Assembly (NCBI RefSeq): GCF_036173065.1
Contig: NZ_CP108041.1
Location: 1,302,001-1,366,000, forward strand
From: Rhodococcus sp. NBC_00297
GTDB taxonomy: Bacteria; Actinomycetota; Actinomycetes; Mycobacteriales; Mycobacteriaceae
DNA length: 64,000 bases
Reading direction: 5' to 3'
Shown: piece after piece, positions 34,246-42,940 of the stretch
Layout: each line of letters opens with the position of its first letter
Numbering within the stretch: the first letter of the stretch is position 1
The notes under the pieces: generated by a model
The model's input: the letters and a program-made list of their open reading frames with translations, nothing else
Told to the model about the DNA's origin: nothing
Databases searched by the model: none
Translations under genes and position numbers: made by a program

Positions 34246-35301
34246 TCAGGCGGGTGTGCCGTCGCCGACCAGATCACCCATGTCGAGCACGAACCGGTAG
34301 CGCACGTCTCCGGCCTCGAGGCGAGCGAGAGCGATGCCGACGAGGGCCGACGGCAGCACCTCCACCTGCGCGGTGATGCCGTGGTCGCCGCAGAAGTCGA
34401 GCATCTCCTGCGTGTGCCGGCGACCACCGCTGCCGGACGAGCTCACCGATTTGCGACCGACCAGGAGATCCACCGTCTCGATCGAGACCGAGCCGAGGTG
34501 GCCCACCAGACAGAGGGTTCCGTCGAGCGCCAGGCTCGCGAGGTACGGCTGCGGATCGTGAGCGACCGGGATGCAGTCGACGACGAGATCCAGTCCGCCC
34601 TGCACCGCCGCCATCGCGGCGTCGTCGGTCGACAGTACGGTGTGGTGAGCACCCAGTTCCCGCGCCTCCTCCGCCTTGGCCGACGAGGTGGTGAACACGG
34701 TGACCTCGGCGCCCAGCGCCGCCGCGAATCGCACGGCGAGATGACCGAGGCCACCGATTCCGGCAACACCGACTCGAGAGCCGGGACCGATGTTCCAGCG
34801 GCGCAACGGCTCCCACACCGTGATGCCCGCGCACATCAGGGGAGCGACCGCGGCCGCATCGAGGCCTTTCGGCCGGTGGTAGACGAACCGATCCCGCACG
34901 ACGTACTCCGCCGAGAAGGCTCCTGCCGTCGTCGATCCGTCGACGCGGTCCCGCCCGCCGTAGGTGAGGGTGGGGAACTCACGGCAGTAGTTCTCCTGCC
35001 CCGCAGCGCACATGTCGCACACGTCGCACGAGTCGACGATGTTGCCGACGGCCACGGGGTCCCCAGGGGCGAAGTCCGTGACGCCGCTGCCCACGTCGAG
35101 CACCGTTCCGACGAACTCGTGGCCCGGGGTGAGCGGGAAGGACCCCGCGTCGTCCCGGAGCGCGTGCAGATCGGAATGGCACACACCGCAGTGGCTCACG
35201 AGCACGGCGACGTCGTCGGCCCGCAGGTCCCGTCGCTCCACCGAGTCCCGGATCAACGGGGCTCCGGGTGCGGATGCGCTGTAGGCGGCCACGGTTCTCA
35301 C
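34246..35301 (-). CDS. zinc-dependent alcohol dehydrogenase (CAD-type)
   Basis: 351 aa medium-chain dehydrogenase. Catalytic zinc Cys/His in SHCGVCHSDLHAL and PLTPGHEFVG, structural zinc in CDVCDMCAAGQENYC, cofactor motif GVAGIGGLGHLAVRF. Similar to YahK/cinnamyl-alcohol-dehydrogenase-type NADP enzymes that reduce aldehydes. GTG 35301 is preferred because AAGGGA lies 6 bases upstream. Divergent from a TetR gene with two related palindromes between them, so its expression is probably inducible. Confidence 0.87.
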   Translation of the reverse strand: MRTVAAYSASAPGAPLIRDSVERRDLRADDVAVLVSHCGVCHSDLHALRDDAGSFPLTPGHEFVGTVLDVGSGVTDFAPGDPVAVGNIVDSCDVCDMCAAGQENYCREFPTLTYGGRDRVDGSTTAGAFSAEYVVRDRFVYHRPKGLDAAAVAPLMCAGITVWEPLRRWNIGPGSRVGVAGIGGLGHLAVRFAAALGAEVTVFTTSSAKAEEARELGAHHTVLSTDDAAMAAVQGGLDLVVDCIPVAHDPQPYLASLALDGTLCLVGHLGSVSIETVDLLVGRKSVSSSGSGGRRHTQEMLDFCGDHGITAQVEVLPSALVGIALARLEAGDVRYRFVLDMGDLVGDGTPA

Positions 35302-35336
35302 TGGATGTCCCTTCGACGTGGACCGGTCGGTGGCAA

Positions 35337-35352
35337 CCAACTGGTTAGTTGG
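35337..35352. promoter_or_regulatory. inverted repeat CCAACT-GGTT-AGTTGG
   Basis: Perfect 6-bp arms, 35 bp upstream of the alcohol dehydrogenase start. It shares the CCAAC/GTTGG half-site with the 22-bp palindrome at 35375-35396 and is a likely second site for the same TetR protein. Confidence 0.55.
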
Positions 35353-35374
35353 AAGCGTAACTGAGAACGATCGA

Positions 35375-35396
35375 AGTGACCAACCGGTTGGTCACT
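35375..35396. promoter_or_regulatory. 22-bp perfect palindrome, TetR operator
   Basis: AGTGACCAACC followed directly by its exact reverse complement, ending 15 bp before the TetR start at 35412. Length and half-site are typical of a high-affinity TetR-family operator serving both divergent genes. Confidence 0.7.
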
Positions 35397-35411
35397 GCGT
35401 AGGCTCGACCC

Positions 35412-35984
35412 ATGGGTGACGCCGCCGAGACGAGACGACGAATACTCCGTGCAGGGACGGCCGAGTTCGCCGAGCACGGCATCGCGGGGGCGCGCGTCGA
35501 CCGCATCGCTGCGAACGCCGCCATCAACAAGTCGCAGATCTATGCGTACTTCGGCAGCAAACAGGCACTGTTCGACGCGGTCTTCGACAACCGGGTGGAC
35601 GTCGACATGGCGGACGTCCCGCTCGACGCGGACGACCTGCCCGGATACGTCGCGGCCCTCTACGACATGTACCTCGGCGATCCCGAGCTGGTGCGCCTGG
35701 TGACCTGGGCGCGGTTGGAGCGGACTCCGATCGGCCCCCTCTTCGCGCACCGCGAGGATGCCGGTCGCGCCGAGTTGGACGCCATCCGCGACGCACAGAA
35801 GCGGGGCACTCTCGTCGACGACGTCGCGGCGGAGGATCTCTGGTCGATGCTGGTGTCGCTCGCCGCCACGTGGGCGCAGTCCGCGATCGTCCACACCGCG
35901 CACGCGGGTGAGAGCGCGTCCGACCACGATCGCCGACGAGCAGCACTGGCAGCGACAGCGCGGAGGGCGTTCCACGCGATCTGA
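35412..35984 (+). CDS. TetR-family regulator
   Basis: 190 aa. HTH in ARVDRIAANAAINKSQIYAY followed by FGSKQALFDAVF; C-terminal helical domain of normal size (TetR_C-like with VRLVTWARLERTPIGPLF). Divergent from the alcohol dehydrogenase gene across two palindromes; the expected role is aldehyde- or alcohol-responsive repression of that gene and itself. Confidence 0.87.
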   Translation: MGDAAETRRRILRAGTAEFAEHGIAGARVDRIAANAAINKSQIYAYFGSKQALFDAVFDNRVDVDMADVPLDADDLPGYVAALYDMYLGDPELVRLVTWARLERTPIGPLFAHREDAGRAELDAIRDAQKRGTLVDDVAAEDLWSMLVSLAATWAQSAIVHTAHAGESASDHDRRRAALAATARRAFHAI

Positions 35985-36000
35985 GCCGACGAGGCACCTG

Positions 36001-36735
36001 TCAGCCGAAGACCGTCTGTCGTTCGGTGTGGGTGAAGGTGAAGATCGTGGCACCGAAGCTGAACAGCGCGGCGAGCAGGAGCACCTGGGGACCGGTGATG
36101 ACAACGCCGATGAAAGCGCCGATCGCACCGCCGAGCGAGAACGACCCCAGCAGCATGAGGTAGCAGAGCCAGTCGTAGCGGGTTCCGCCACCGCACAGAT
36201 GGCGTTCGATTCCCTGCCCCAGCTTGACCAGCGTTCCGGTGACATAACTCAGCGGAATGTAGGTCTCCTCCTTCTTGGTGAAGGCGGTGTTCAACGCGCC
36301 GAGCGCGAAAGCGATGAGAAGGATCGGATAGAAGTTCACGTCGGCGGACGACCACCCGGACAGTGCGATGTCGATCGACCCCGCCACCGCGAGCGCGATC
36401 GTCGTCACCACGGTGGCACCGTGCGGATGGTTCGACCAATACTTCCGTCGGCAGATCGACGCGATGACCACGCCGAGCAGGAACGATCCCATCAGAGCCA
36501 GTGCGGCCCAGGGAGATGCGCCCGGAGCCACCTCCTTGCCGGCGGGCTCACCGAAATGGCCCACTACCGCGCGTTCGGTATTTCCCGTCATGAAGGTGAC
36601 GAAGTATCCGGCGGAATGCAGAAATGCGACGGCGCCGACCATCCCGGCGAGGCCCGACAGAATCCAGGACAACCGGGCTTCCGGGCCGACTGCTGTGTCA
36701 CGGCTGATCGCCACAGGTGAGGTCATACCTGTCAT
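36001..36735 (-). CDS. YoaK/DUF1275 family membrane protein
   Basis: 244 aa with about six membrane segments. The N-terminal GMVGAVAFLHSAGYFVTFMT followed by GNTERAVVG and the middle ETYIPLSYVTGTLVKLGQGI are characteristic of DUF1275. The family has no settled function. Start at Met1 or Met4 (36726). Divergent from the manganese catalase gene, sharing an AT-richer 198-bp promoter region. Confidence 0.8.
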   Translation of the reverse strand: MTGMTSPVAISRDTAVGPEARLSWILSGLAGMVGAVAFLHSAGYFVTFMTGNTERAVVGHFGEPAGKEVAPGASPWAALALMGSFLLGVVIASICRRKYWSNHPHGATVVTTIALAVAGSIDIALSGWSSADVNFYPILLIAFALGALNTAFTKKEETYIPLSYVTGTLVKLGQGIERHLCGGGTRYDWLCYLMLLGSFSLGGAIGAFIGVVITGPQVLLLAALFSFGATIFTFTHTERQTVFG

Positions 36736-36933
36736 TCTCCGGACGGAATGTGCTCGGACGGCTCCGTGAGGCGTGTATCACAGAACAATAAAGATGCTTA
36801 ACACCAGTGAAATGTGGTGGGTCACAACAGCGTTCTTCGAAGGCTGGAACAACACCGAAGGATTGAGGGTGGTCAGGCTCGGGGCACCCGTGCTGCGTGG
36901 GCGGCAGTTCCGCCCCACGCCTGAGGAGGCCCC
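36736..36933. promoter_or_regulatory. divergent promoter region, DUF1275 / Mn-catalase
   Basis: 198 bp noticeably richer in A+T than surroundings (around 36775-36850). CACCA and TGGTG half-sites flank GTGAAATG near 36801-36816. It presumably holds both promoters and a stress-regulated element; no known operator recognised. Confidence 0.4.
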
Positions 36934-37887
36934 ATGTATCTGCACGTACAGAAGCTGATCCACGACATCGTTCCCGACGAGCCCGATCCCGCCGCAGCGA
37001 ACGCGCTGCAGGAGGGCCTCGGTGGTCAGTTCGGCGAAATGCGCACGATGATGCAGTACCTGTTCCAGTCGATGAACTTCCGCGGCGCCGCAGCCAAGCC
37101 CTACCGGGACCTGATCCAGGGCATCGGTACCGAGGAGATCAGTCACGTCGAACTCATCGGCACCACCATCTCTCGCCTGCTCGACGGGTCGCCGCGATAC
37201 CAGGGCAAGCAGAACGATCCGCTCGACACACCGGGCGCGGGCGGCGCCGTGCCGCTGAACATCGCCCTGTCCGAGGGCAACATCCACCACTACCTCGTCG
37301 GTGCTCAGGGCGCGATGCCCGTCGACTCGGTGGGCAACCCGTGGAGCGGCAGTTACGTCTACAACTCGGGCAACCTCGTGCTCGATCTGCTGTACAACCT
37401 GATGCTCGAATCGACGGGCCGCCTGCAGAAGTGCCGCATGTACGAGATGACGGACAACAAGACCGCCCGGTCCACCATCTCCTACCTCATCGTTCGGGAC
37501 CAGGCGCACGAGAACGGCTACGCGAAGGCACTCGAGACACTGGGTGTCGACTGGAAGAAGACGCTGCCCATTCCGAAGACGAACGCCGAGCAGTTCCCCG
37601 AGGTGAAGAAGCTCGTGGAGATGGGCCTGCAGAGCAAGCAGTACACCTTCGACCTCACCGGCGCGTCCGAGGCGGGCCGTATCTACCAGGGCATGTCGCC
37701 GTCGAAGGACGGAACGGATCTCGACGCGAGCGAACAGGCGCCGGCGGGTGCACCCCTCGACATCGCGCCCGAGCGACCGGAGGAGTTCGCACCCGGGCTC
37801 GATCCGGAGCTCATGGAGCTGATCCAGCAGACCGCAGAGATGGAGATGGCCGACATCGACGCCACGTTCGGCGAACTCGGGAAGTGA
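36934..37887 (+). CDS. manganese catalase
   Basis: 317 aa dimanganese catalase that dismutates H2O2 in the cytoplasm. Ligand regions are present: Glu in QFGEMRTMMQYLFQSMNF (~res 35), Glu/His in GTEEISHVELIG (~66-69), Glu in LMLESTGRLQKC and His in VRDQAHENGYAKAL. The C-terminal extension (SPSKDGTDLDASEQ onward) is acidic, as in related proteins. Strong ribosome site (GAGGAGG). A long perfect hairpin follows. It may protect against peroxide leaking from the nearby monooxygenases and P450. Confidence 0.9.
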   Translation: MYLHVQKLIHDIVPDEPDPAAANALQEGLGGQFGEMRTMMQYLFQSMNFRGAAAKPYRDLIQGIGTEEISHVELIGTTISRLLDGSPRYQGKQNDPLDTPGAGGAVPLNIALSEGNIHHYLVGAQGAMPVDSVGNPWSGSYVYNSGNLVLDLLYNLMLESTGRLQKCRMYEMTDNKTARSTISYLIVRDQAHENGYAKALETLGVDWKKTLPIPKTNAEQFPEVKKLVEMGLQSKQYTFDLTGASEAGRIYQGMSPSKDGTDLDASEQAPAGAPLDIAPERPEEFAPGLDPELMELIQQTAEMEMADIDATFGELGK

Positions 37888-37896
37888 TCTGACAGT

Positions 37897-37947
37897 TCAC
37901 CGATGCGGCACTGCGCGACTCTCGTTCGCGCAGTGCCGCATCGGTGA
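37897..37947. terminator. bidirectional terminator, 22-bp perfect stem
   Basis: Left arm 37897-37918 (starting TCACCGATGCGGCACTGCGC) and its exact reverse complement 37926-37947 flank the loop CTCTCGT. It fills the gap between the convergent Mn-catalase and ferredoxin reductase genes. No long T-run, but very stable. Confidence 0.75.
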
Positions 37948-39078
37948 TCACGACACCATGCGTCGCAACAACCCGACAGCCTTCTTCATCCCGTAGGCCA
38001 CGACGGTCCTGCGACCGTCGTCGTGCGTCCACTCGAGGAGAGCCGAGCCGTCCTTCACCGATCCCTCCAACACGGTGGGTGCACCGACGAGAGGCAGCGG
38101 ACCGACGACCTTGATGGACAATCCCAGTACCTCGGTCCAGAAGTGGTCGTCCGTCGGTGCGCACCGGGCCGGCACATCCAACACCGATGCCGCGGCGACC
38201 CTGCCCTGCGCGATCGCAGTGGACCAGAACGGGGTACGGCGAACCCGGCCGTTCTCGTCCGAGCCACGAGTGACGTCTCCCGCAGCGAACACTCCCGGCA
38301 CCGCGGTCGCACAGCGGTCGTCGATGTCCACGCCGCCGCCGTCACCGATCCCGCTGCCGTCGAGCCAGTGCGTGCCGGGGACCTCACCGACACAGCTGAC
38401 CACGAGATCGGCCGTCGACTCGATGCCGTCGATCCGGACCCCACCCACCGGATCGCCGATCAACTCGACGGGCCGGTCCACCCGGCGGACGTCGACCGAG
38501 CGTGCAGCCGCCCGTGCGGTGATCGCCTCGGACAGGAACGGGCCGAGTATCCGCTGCAACGGCGGATCCACGTCGATGACCGTGACCGAAACATCGCGTG
38601 CCGCACAGGCACTCACCACTTCCATCCCCAGGAACCCTGCGCCGACGACGATCGCGGACGTCGCATTCTCCAGCCGCTCCCGCAGCAGACGAGCATCGGC
38701 AAGGCTGCGCACCACCAGCTCACCGCTCTGGTCGGGTGCAGCCAGTCTGCGAGCGTCCGCCCCCGTCGCCACGATGAGAGCGTCGTACGGAACGTCGTCA
38801 CCCTCCGCGAGAGTGATCACTCGTCGCCCGACATCGACTCCGGTCGCCAGCGCGGTGACGGCGGTCAGGTCGAGATCGGACAGGTCCCAGACATCGGACG
38901 CACCGATGCCCTCCGCGAGAACGCGTTTGGACAGCGGCGGCCGGGCATAGCAGCCGTCGGGATCGCATCCGATCATGGTGATCGGACCGTCGTGACCCAG
39001 CGCTCGGAGTTCACGTGCGGCGGTACATCCGGCGATGGAATCACCGACGATCACCACCCGGCGTGCGGCACCGCTCAC
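37948..39078 (-). CDS. NAD(P)H:ferredoxin reductase (rhodocoxin-reductase-like)
   Basis: 376 aa FAD protein passing electrons from NAD(P)H to the ferredoxin of the P450 system. FAD site VVIVGDSIAGCTAARELRAL, NAD site SAIVVGAGFLGMEV, and VPGVFAAGDVTRG near the C-terminal FAD region. The first motif reads GDSIAG rather than the usual GAGLAG, an oddity. The GTG start overlaps the ferredoxin stop. Last gene of the six-gene P450 operon. Confidence 0.87.
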   Translation of the reverse strand: MSGAARRVVIVGDSIAGCTAARELRALGHDGPITMIGCDPDGCYARPPLSKRVLAEGIGASDVWDLSDLDLTAVTALATGVDVGRRVITLAEGDDVPYDALIVATGADARRLAAPDQSGELVVRSLADARLLRERLENATSAIVVGAGFLGMEVVSACAARDVSVTVIDVDPPLQRILGPFLSEAITARAAARSVDVRRVDRPVELIGDPVGGVRIDGIESTADLVVSCVGEVPGTHWLDGSGIGDGGGVDIDDRCATAVPGVFAAGDVTRGSDENGRVRRTPFWSTAIAQGRVAAASVLDVPARCAPTDDHFWTEVLGLSIKVVGPLPLVGAPTVLEGSVKDGSALLEWTHDDGRRTVVAYGMKKAVGLLRRMVS

Positions 39079-39272
39079 GCGCGCTCACGCAGCGCCGCGA
39101 CCGGACAGACACTCACGGCGGATCGAGCACCGGGTACCAACTCGTCCGGGACGTCCGCGCCGTCGTAGGCATGGTGCAGCTCGCCCTCGCCGTCGAGGCT
39201 GAACACCTCCGGCGCCTGCTCTGCGCAGATGCCGTGTCCCTCGCATCGATCCCAGTCGACATCGACGATCAT
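39075..39272 (-). CDS. single-cluster ferredoxin, P450 partner type
   Basis: 65 aa. Cluster motif CEGHGIC...CP: Cys-x2-His-x2-Cys with the distal CPVAAL, in which His replaces the usual middle Cys, as in the 3Fe-4S-type ferredoxins next to actinobacterial P450 genes. AGGAG lies upstream; ATG 39272 overlaps the P450 stop (ATGA). Transfers electrons from the reductase to the P450. Confidence 0.88.
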   Translation of the reverse strand: MIVDVDWDRCEGHGICAEQAPEVFSLDGEGELHHAYDGADVPDELVPGARSAVSVCPVAALRERA

Positions 39273-40471
39273 GACGATCTCCTCTCTGCTGCGACCAACC
39301 TCAGTGGGAGGCGGTCGAATCGGTGGATGACGTTGTTCACCGCACGCGACGGTGTGCCCGTGAGTTCGATGCGCTCGACGCGCTCGGCCAGCACTCGCAG
39401 CATCGTGGACGCCTCGAGACGAGCGAGCCCCTGACCCGCGCATCCGTGCACGCCCGATCCGAAGCCGAGTTGACGGGACGCATCGCGGGTGATGTCGAAG
39501 GAGTCCGGGTCGTGCCACTCGCGGGGGTCACGGTTCGCCGACGCGTAGAGCACCAGCACTCGCGCGCCCCGAGGAATGATCGCGTCGCCGATGGTCTCCT
39601 GGCGCACCGCCCGGCGGGAGAACGCACGGATCGGCGACTCGTATCGCACGACCTCGTTGACCGCGTTGGGAATCAGGGACGGATCCTCGCGGACCGCCTG
39701 CCACTGGTCCGGATGGGTCGCGAACAGGTGCAGTGCACCGGAGATGGCGCCGATGGTCGTGTCCAGCGACGGTCCGAGGTAGTCGATCATCAACGCCGGG
39801 CACTGCGATCTCTCGATGCGCCCCTCGTCGGCCGCGGCGAGAACGTCCGCACCCATGCTGCCCGGCAGCACCGAGCGTTCACGGACCACCCGACGGGAGT
39901 AGGCCATCATCTCCGACGCTGCTCGGGTCGCCGTCACCGCGTGCCGGTTCAGGGGACCGAGCGCATCGAATGTCGCTCCGGCCCAGCGCAGCAGGTCGTC
40001 ACGGCCGTCCTCCGGCCACCCGACGAGATCGGGAACGATCGACGTCGGGAGCGCGGTGGCCAGGTCGTCGACTCCGTCGATGCACTGCTGCGTCAGCGCC
40101 GCGTCGACGATCTGCTCGGCCTTGTCCTGCACCGCCGACGCCATCTTCCGGACGGCCTTCGGAGTGAGACGATGTGCGAGCACGGATCGCTTCAACGCGT
40201 GCTCGTCGCCGTCACTGTTGAGCGTCGTTCCACGACCGAGTCTGTTGGCGACGGGATTCAGCGCGACACCGTCGCCGGAGACGAACGTGCCGTCGTCGAG
40301 CAGCGTCGACTTGCATTCCGCGTAGCGCGTGATCGCGTGAACCTTCTGGCGAGTCAGCCACACCACCGGACCCAGAGCCCGCATCTCCGCATAGTGCGGG
40401 TACGGATCGAGAATGGCCGCGGTGGAGTAGATGTCCTCGGTGTAGCGAAGAAGTGCCGTGTCAGCTCTCAT
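39269..40471 (-). CDS. cytochrome P450
   Basis: 400 aa soluble bacterial P450. Heme loop LGFGSGVHGCAGQGLARLE, I-helix region YLGPSLDTTIGAISGAL (GPSLDTT in place of the common AGxDTT), and K-helix ExxR in NEVVRYESPI. ATG 40471 overlaps the upstream monooxygenase stop by 11 bases. With ferredoxin and reductase it forms a complete three-component class I system. Substrate probably a cyclic compound of the same operon; CYP family cannot be assigned by eye. Confidence 0.9.
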   Translation of the reverse strand: MRADTALLRYTEDIYSTAAILDPYPHYAEMRALGPVVWLTRQKVHAITRYAECKSTLLDDGTFVSGDGVALNPVANRLGRGTTLNSDGDEHALKRSVLAHRLTPKAVRKMASAVQDKAEQIVDAALTQQCIDGVDDLATALPTSIVPDLVGWPEDGRDDLLRWAGATFDALGPLNRHAVTATRAASEMMAYSRRVVRERSVLPGSMGADVLAAADEGRIERSQCPALMIDYLGPSLDTTIGAISGALHLFATHPDQWQAVREDPSLIPNAVNEVVRYESPIRAFSRRAVRQETIGDAIIPRGARVLVLYASANRDPREWHDPDSFDITRDASRQLGFGSGVHGCAGQGLARLEASTMLRVLAERVERIELTGTPSRAVNNVIHRFDRLPLRLVAAERRSS

Positions 40472-42008
40472 CGGCGCGTCCGATCGTGTTCGGGGGCAAC
40501 GGGCTCGGCGACGGCGGTACAAGGGTGTGGAGGGCGGACAGTGACCGCGCGGTCGCCATCACGGTCCGGTCGGGACGGACCAGGGCCGCGGACACACGTC
40601 CGCCACGCAACCATCTGCCGTGGTCGGACCCGGGGCTGACCAGCAGGATCTCCGCGCCACGGCGCGTGATCTCCTGACGCTGAGCGGGTTCGGGCACCAC
40701 GGCGGTGACCACCGTGAACCGATAAGGGGCGACGGCATCGAAGCGCACGCCGCGCTCCGTCGGTGCGTTCGGACACAACGTTCCCTCGAGCCGACGCGGC
40801 GACATCGACCCCCGTCGCACGAACGCCGACGGATGCAGGCGCGGGGTCGCGCTGTCCGTGACGAGGGAACTCAGACCGGGAACGCGCGTGAGCACCGGAA
40901 AGGCCCGGCGCCGCAGGCCGGCGACACGTTCGCCGCCGCCGTTCATCGCCCAGGCCACGGCGACGGCCTGGCGGATCATGGCCCGCGCGTGCGGCACTCG
41001 TTCCTGCTCGTACGTGTCGAGTGCCTGCTCGGGAAGGGTGCCGCGCAACACACCGGCCACCTTCCACGTGAGGTTGTAGGCGTCTCGCAGTCCGGCACCC
41101 ATGCCCTGACCGATGAAGGGCGGTGTCAGATGCGCGGCGTCTCCCAGCAGGAAGACCCGTCGATCACGCCACCGGTCCGCGATCTGGGCACGGAAGGTGT
41201 ACTCCGTGACCCGTACCAGCTCGAGATCGGCGTTCGGAGCGCCGCGTAGCCACGGATCGAGCAGGGGTGTGAGCGAGTCGAGATCCGAGTAGTCGTCGAC
41301 GGTCTCGTGTTGCAGCAGCTCGAACTCCCACCGGTAGCGAGTGGCGCCGATGCGCATGAACGTTCCCGCGCGGTGTGGATCGCAGAGCTGATGCACCCCG
41401 TCCCACAGACCCGGGTCGACCGGGCTCGACACGTCGACGACAAGCCACCGCTGCTCGGGCGCCAGAGTCTCCATGGAGGTTCCGAGTGCGGCGCGAACAG
41501 CGCTGTTCGCACCGTCGCACCCGAGAACGACGTCCGCGGTGACGGCGCTGCGTTCACCCGTGGCGATGTCTCGCAAGACCACCTCCACGTGGTCCTTCAT
41601 CGTGGCGACGTCGATGATCTCCACACCACCGCGAAACTCCACATGCGGGTCGCGTGTCATCGCCGTGCGCAGGATGCGCTCGAGTTCTGGCTGGTCGAAC
41701 ATGTTGGCCGGCGGGAAGCCGTGGGGGCGAGACTCCGGGTCACGCTCGAACTCGGCGATGGTGGCCATGTCCGAGTCGACCAGGCGCAGGCCGTGTCCGG
41801 GGCGAGAGATGTCGGTGAACGCGTCGGCGACGCCCAGATCGCCGAGGATGCGGTGCACCTCGTCGTCGAGGTGGACGGCACGCGGCTGCGGGAAGATGTC
41901 CTCCCACCGGTCGAGTACGAGGCACTCGATGCCGTGCCGACCGAGCAGTGAGGCCGCCACCATTCCGGTGGGTCCCGCGCCGACGACGACGGCCGGGTGG
42001 TGCGTCAC
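40461..42008 (-). CDS. FAD-dependent aromatic hydroxylase (MhpA-like)
   Basis: 515 aa class A flavin monooxygenase. AVVVGAGPTGMVAASLLGRH at the N-terminus, DG motif LGCDGANSAVRAAL, GD motif VFLLGDAAHLTPPFIGQGMG followed by AGLRDAYNLTWK, as in 3-(3-hydroxyphenyl)propionate hydroxylase. Hydroxylates a phenolic ring. Overlaps the FAH gene upstream and the P450 gene downstream. Paralogous in role to 29560-31341 but of the MhpA branch. Confidence 0.87.
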   Translation of the reverse strand: MTHHPAVVVGAGPTGMVAASLLGRHGIECLVLDRWEDIFPQPRAVHLDDEVHRILGDLGVADAFTDISRPGHGLRLVDSDMATIAEFERDPESRPHGFPPANMFDQPELERILRTAMTRDPHVEFRGGVEIIDVATMKDHVEVVLRDIATGERSAVTADVVLGCDGANSAVRAALGTSMETLAPEQRWLVVDVSSPVDPGLWDGVHQLCDPHRAGTFMRIGATRYRWEFELLQHETVDDYSDLDSLTPLLDPWLRGAPNADLELVRVTEYTFRAQIADRWRDRRVFLLGDAAHLTPPFIGQGMGAGLRDAYNLTWKVAGVLRGTLPEQALDTYEQERVPHARAMIRQAVAVAWAMNGGGERVAGLRRRAFPVLTRVPGLSSLVTDSATPRLHPSAFVRRGSMSPRRLEGTLCPNAPTERGVRFDAVAPYRFTVVTAVVPEPAQRQEITRRGAEILLVSPGSDHGRWLRGGRVSAALVRPDRTVMATARSLSALHTLVPPSPSPLPPNTIGRADES

Positions 42009-42940
42009 GCGTACCGCACCGTCGTGCGCTGCATCCCCAGGTCGAGCATCGCGTCGTCGGTGGCGATGGTCACCTCCACCACGTCACCGTCCTGCAGGTA
42101 GGCCGGGTTGCTCGCCTGACGCTTGAAGAAGGTCTTCCACTTCACGGCCGGCGGCAGCAGAGCGCCGATGATCTCGATGGGCTTCGGTGGCGCCTTCAGG
42201 GCCGTGCCTCCCGGAGTGCCGGTCAGGATCAGGTCGCCCGGGTCGACACGCTGGAATCCCGTCAGGGTCCGCAACGCTTCCGTGGGTCGGTAGATCATGT
42301 CTCGCACCGTACTGTTCTGCCGGATCTCCCCGTTGACGCGCAGCATCAACCGCAGTTGCTCGAAACGATCGAGGTCGCCGTCCTCGAGAACCAGGAGGAC
42401 GGGGCCGACGGGGGTGAAGGTCGGGTAGGACTTCGCCTCGTAGAACTGGGTCTTGGGCAGCTGGACGTCGCGGGCCGACACGTCGTTGGTGATCACCAGT
42501 GCCGCGATGTGGCGGGCGACCGTCGTGTCGTCGATCGTCGATCCGACGGGAAGGGTCGTCCCCACCACGAGCCCGATCTCCACCTCGTAGTCGAGCAGGG
42601 TGACATGGGCCGGACGGACGATGTCGGCGGTCGGTCCGCTGATCGACCCCGACGACTTCCGGAAGAAGGTCAGTGGCACCGTCTCCGGATTCATACCGGA
42701 ATCCTTCACGTGCGACACGTAATTGGTCATCTGTGCCACCACTCGACACGGCGCGGTGACGGGCGAGACTAGCTCGAGCGATGCCACGGGGACGGTCTCG
42801 CCACCGGCAGCGGCAGCATCGACGGCCGACCGGTCTGCGAGCAGGTCCGCGGTGGTGGTCGCTGTGGTGTCCACCCGAACGGCACCCTCGCGGGTCTGCA
42901 CCCACCATCCGTCGGCGGTGCGGAGAACGGCGATGCTCAT
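42005..42940 (-). CDS. fumarylacetoacetate-hydrolase family protein
   Basis: 311 aa FAH-fold hydrolase: LLDYEVEIGLVVG (metal Glu residues), TNDVSARDVQLPK, YEAKSYPTFTPVGP, LILTGTPGGTALKAPPK. Roughly half its residues match the protein at 28637-29563 by eye (for example FFRKSSGSISGP versus FFRKSSASISGP), so the two are paralogues. Overlaps both neighbours by four bases. Likely hydrolyses the ring-fission product of the VOC dioxygenase encoded just upstream. Confidence 0.88.
   Translation of the reverse strand: MSIAVLRTADGWWVQTREGAVRVDTTATTTADLLADRSAVDAAAAGGETVPVASLELVSPVTAPCRVVAQMTNYVSHVKDSGMNPETVPLTFFRKSSGSISGPTADIVRPAHVTLLDYEVEIGLVVGTTLPVGSTIDDTTVARHIAALVITNDVSARDVQLPKTQFYEAKSYPTFTPVGPVLLVLEDGDLDRFEQLRLMLRVNGEIRQNSTVRDMIYRPTEALRTLTGFQRVDPGDLILTGTPGGTALKAPPKPIEIIGALLPPAVKWKTFFKRQASNPAYLQDGDVVEVTIATDDAMLDLGMQRTTVRYA

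Noticed and set aside
36773-36958. 61-codon frame starting in the catalase promoter region
   Set aside because: It overlaps the AT-rich promoter and the catalase start and has no ribosome site or similarity.
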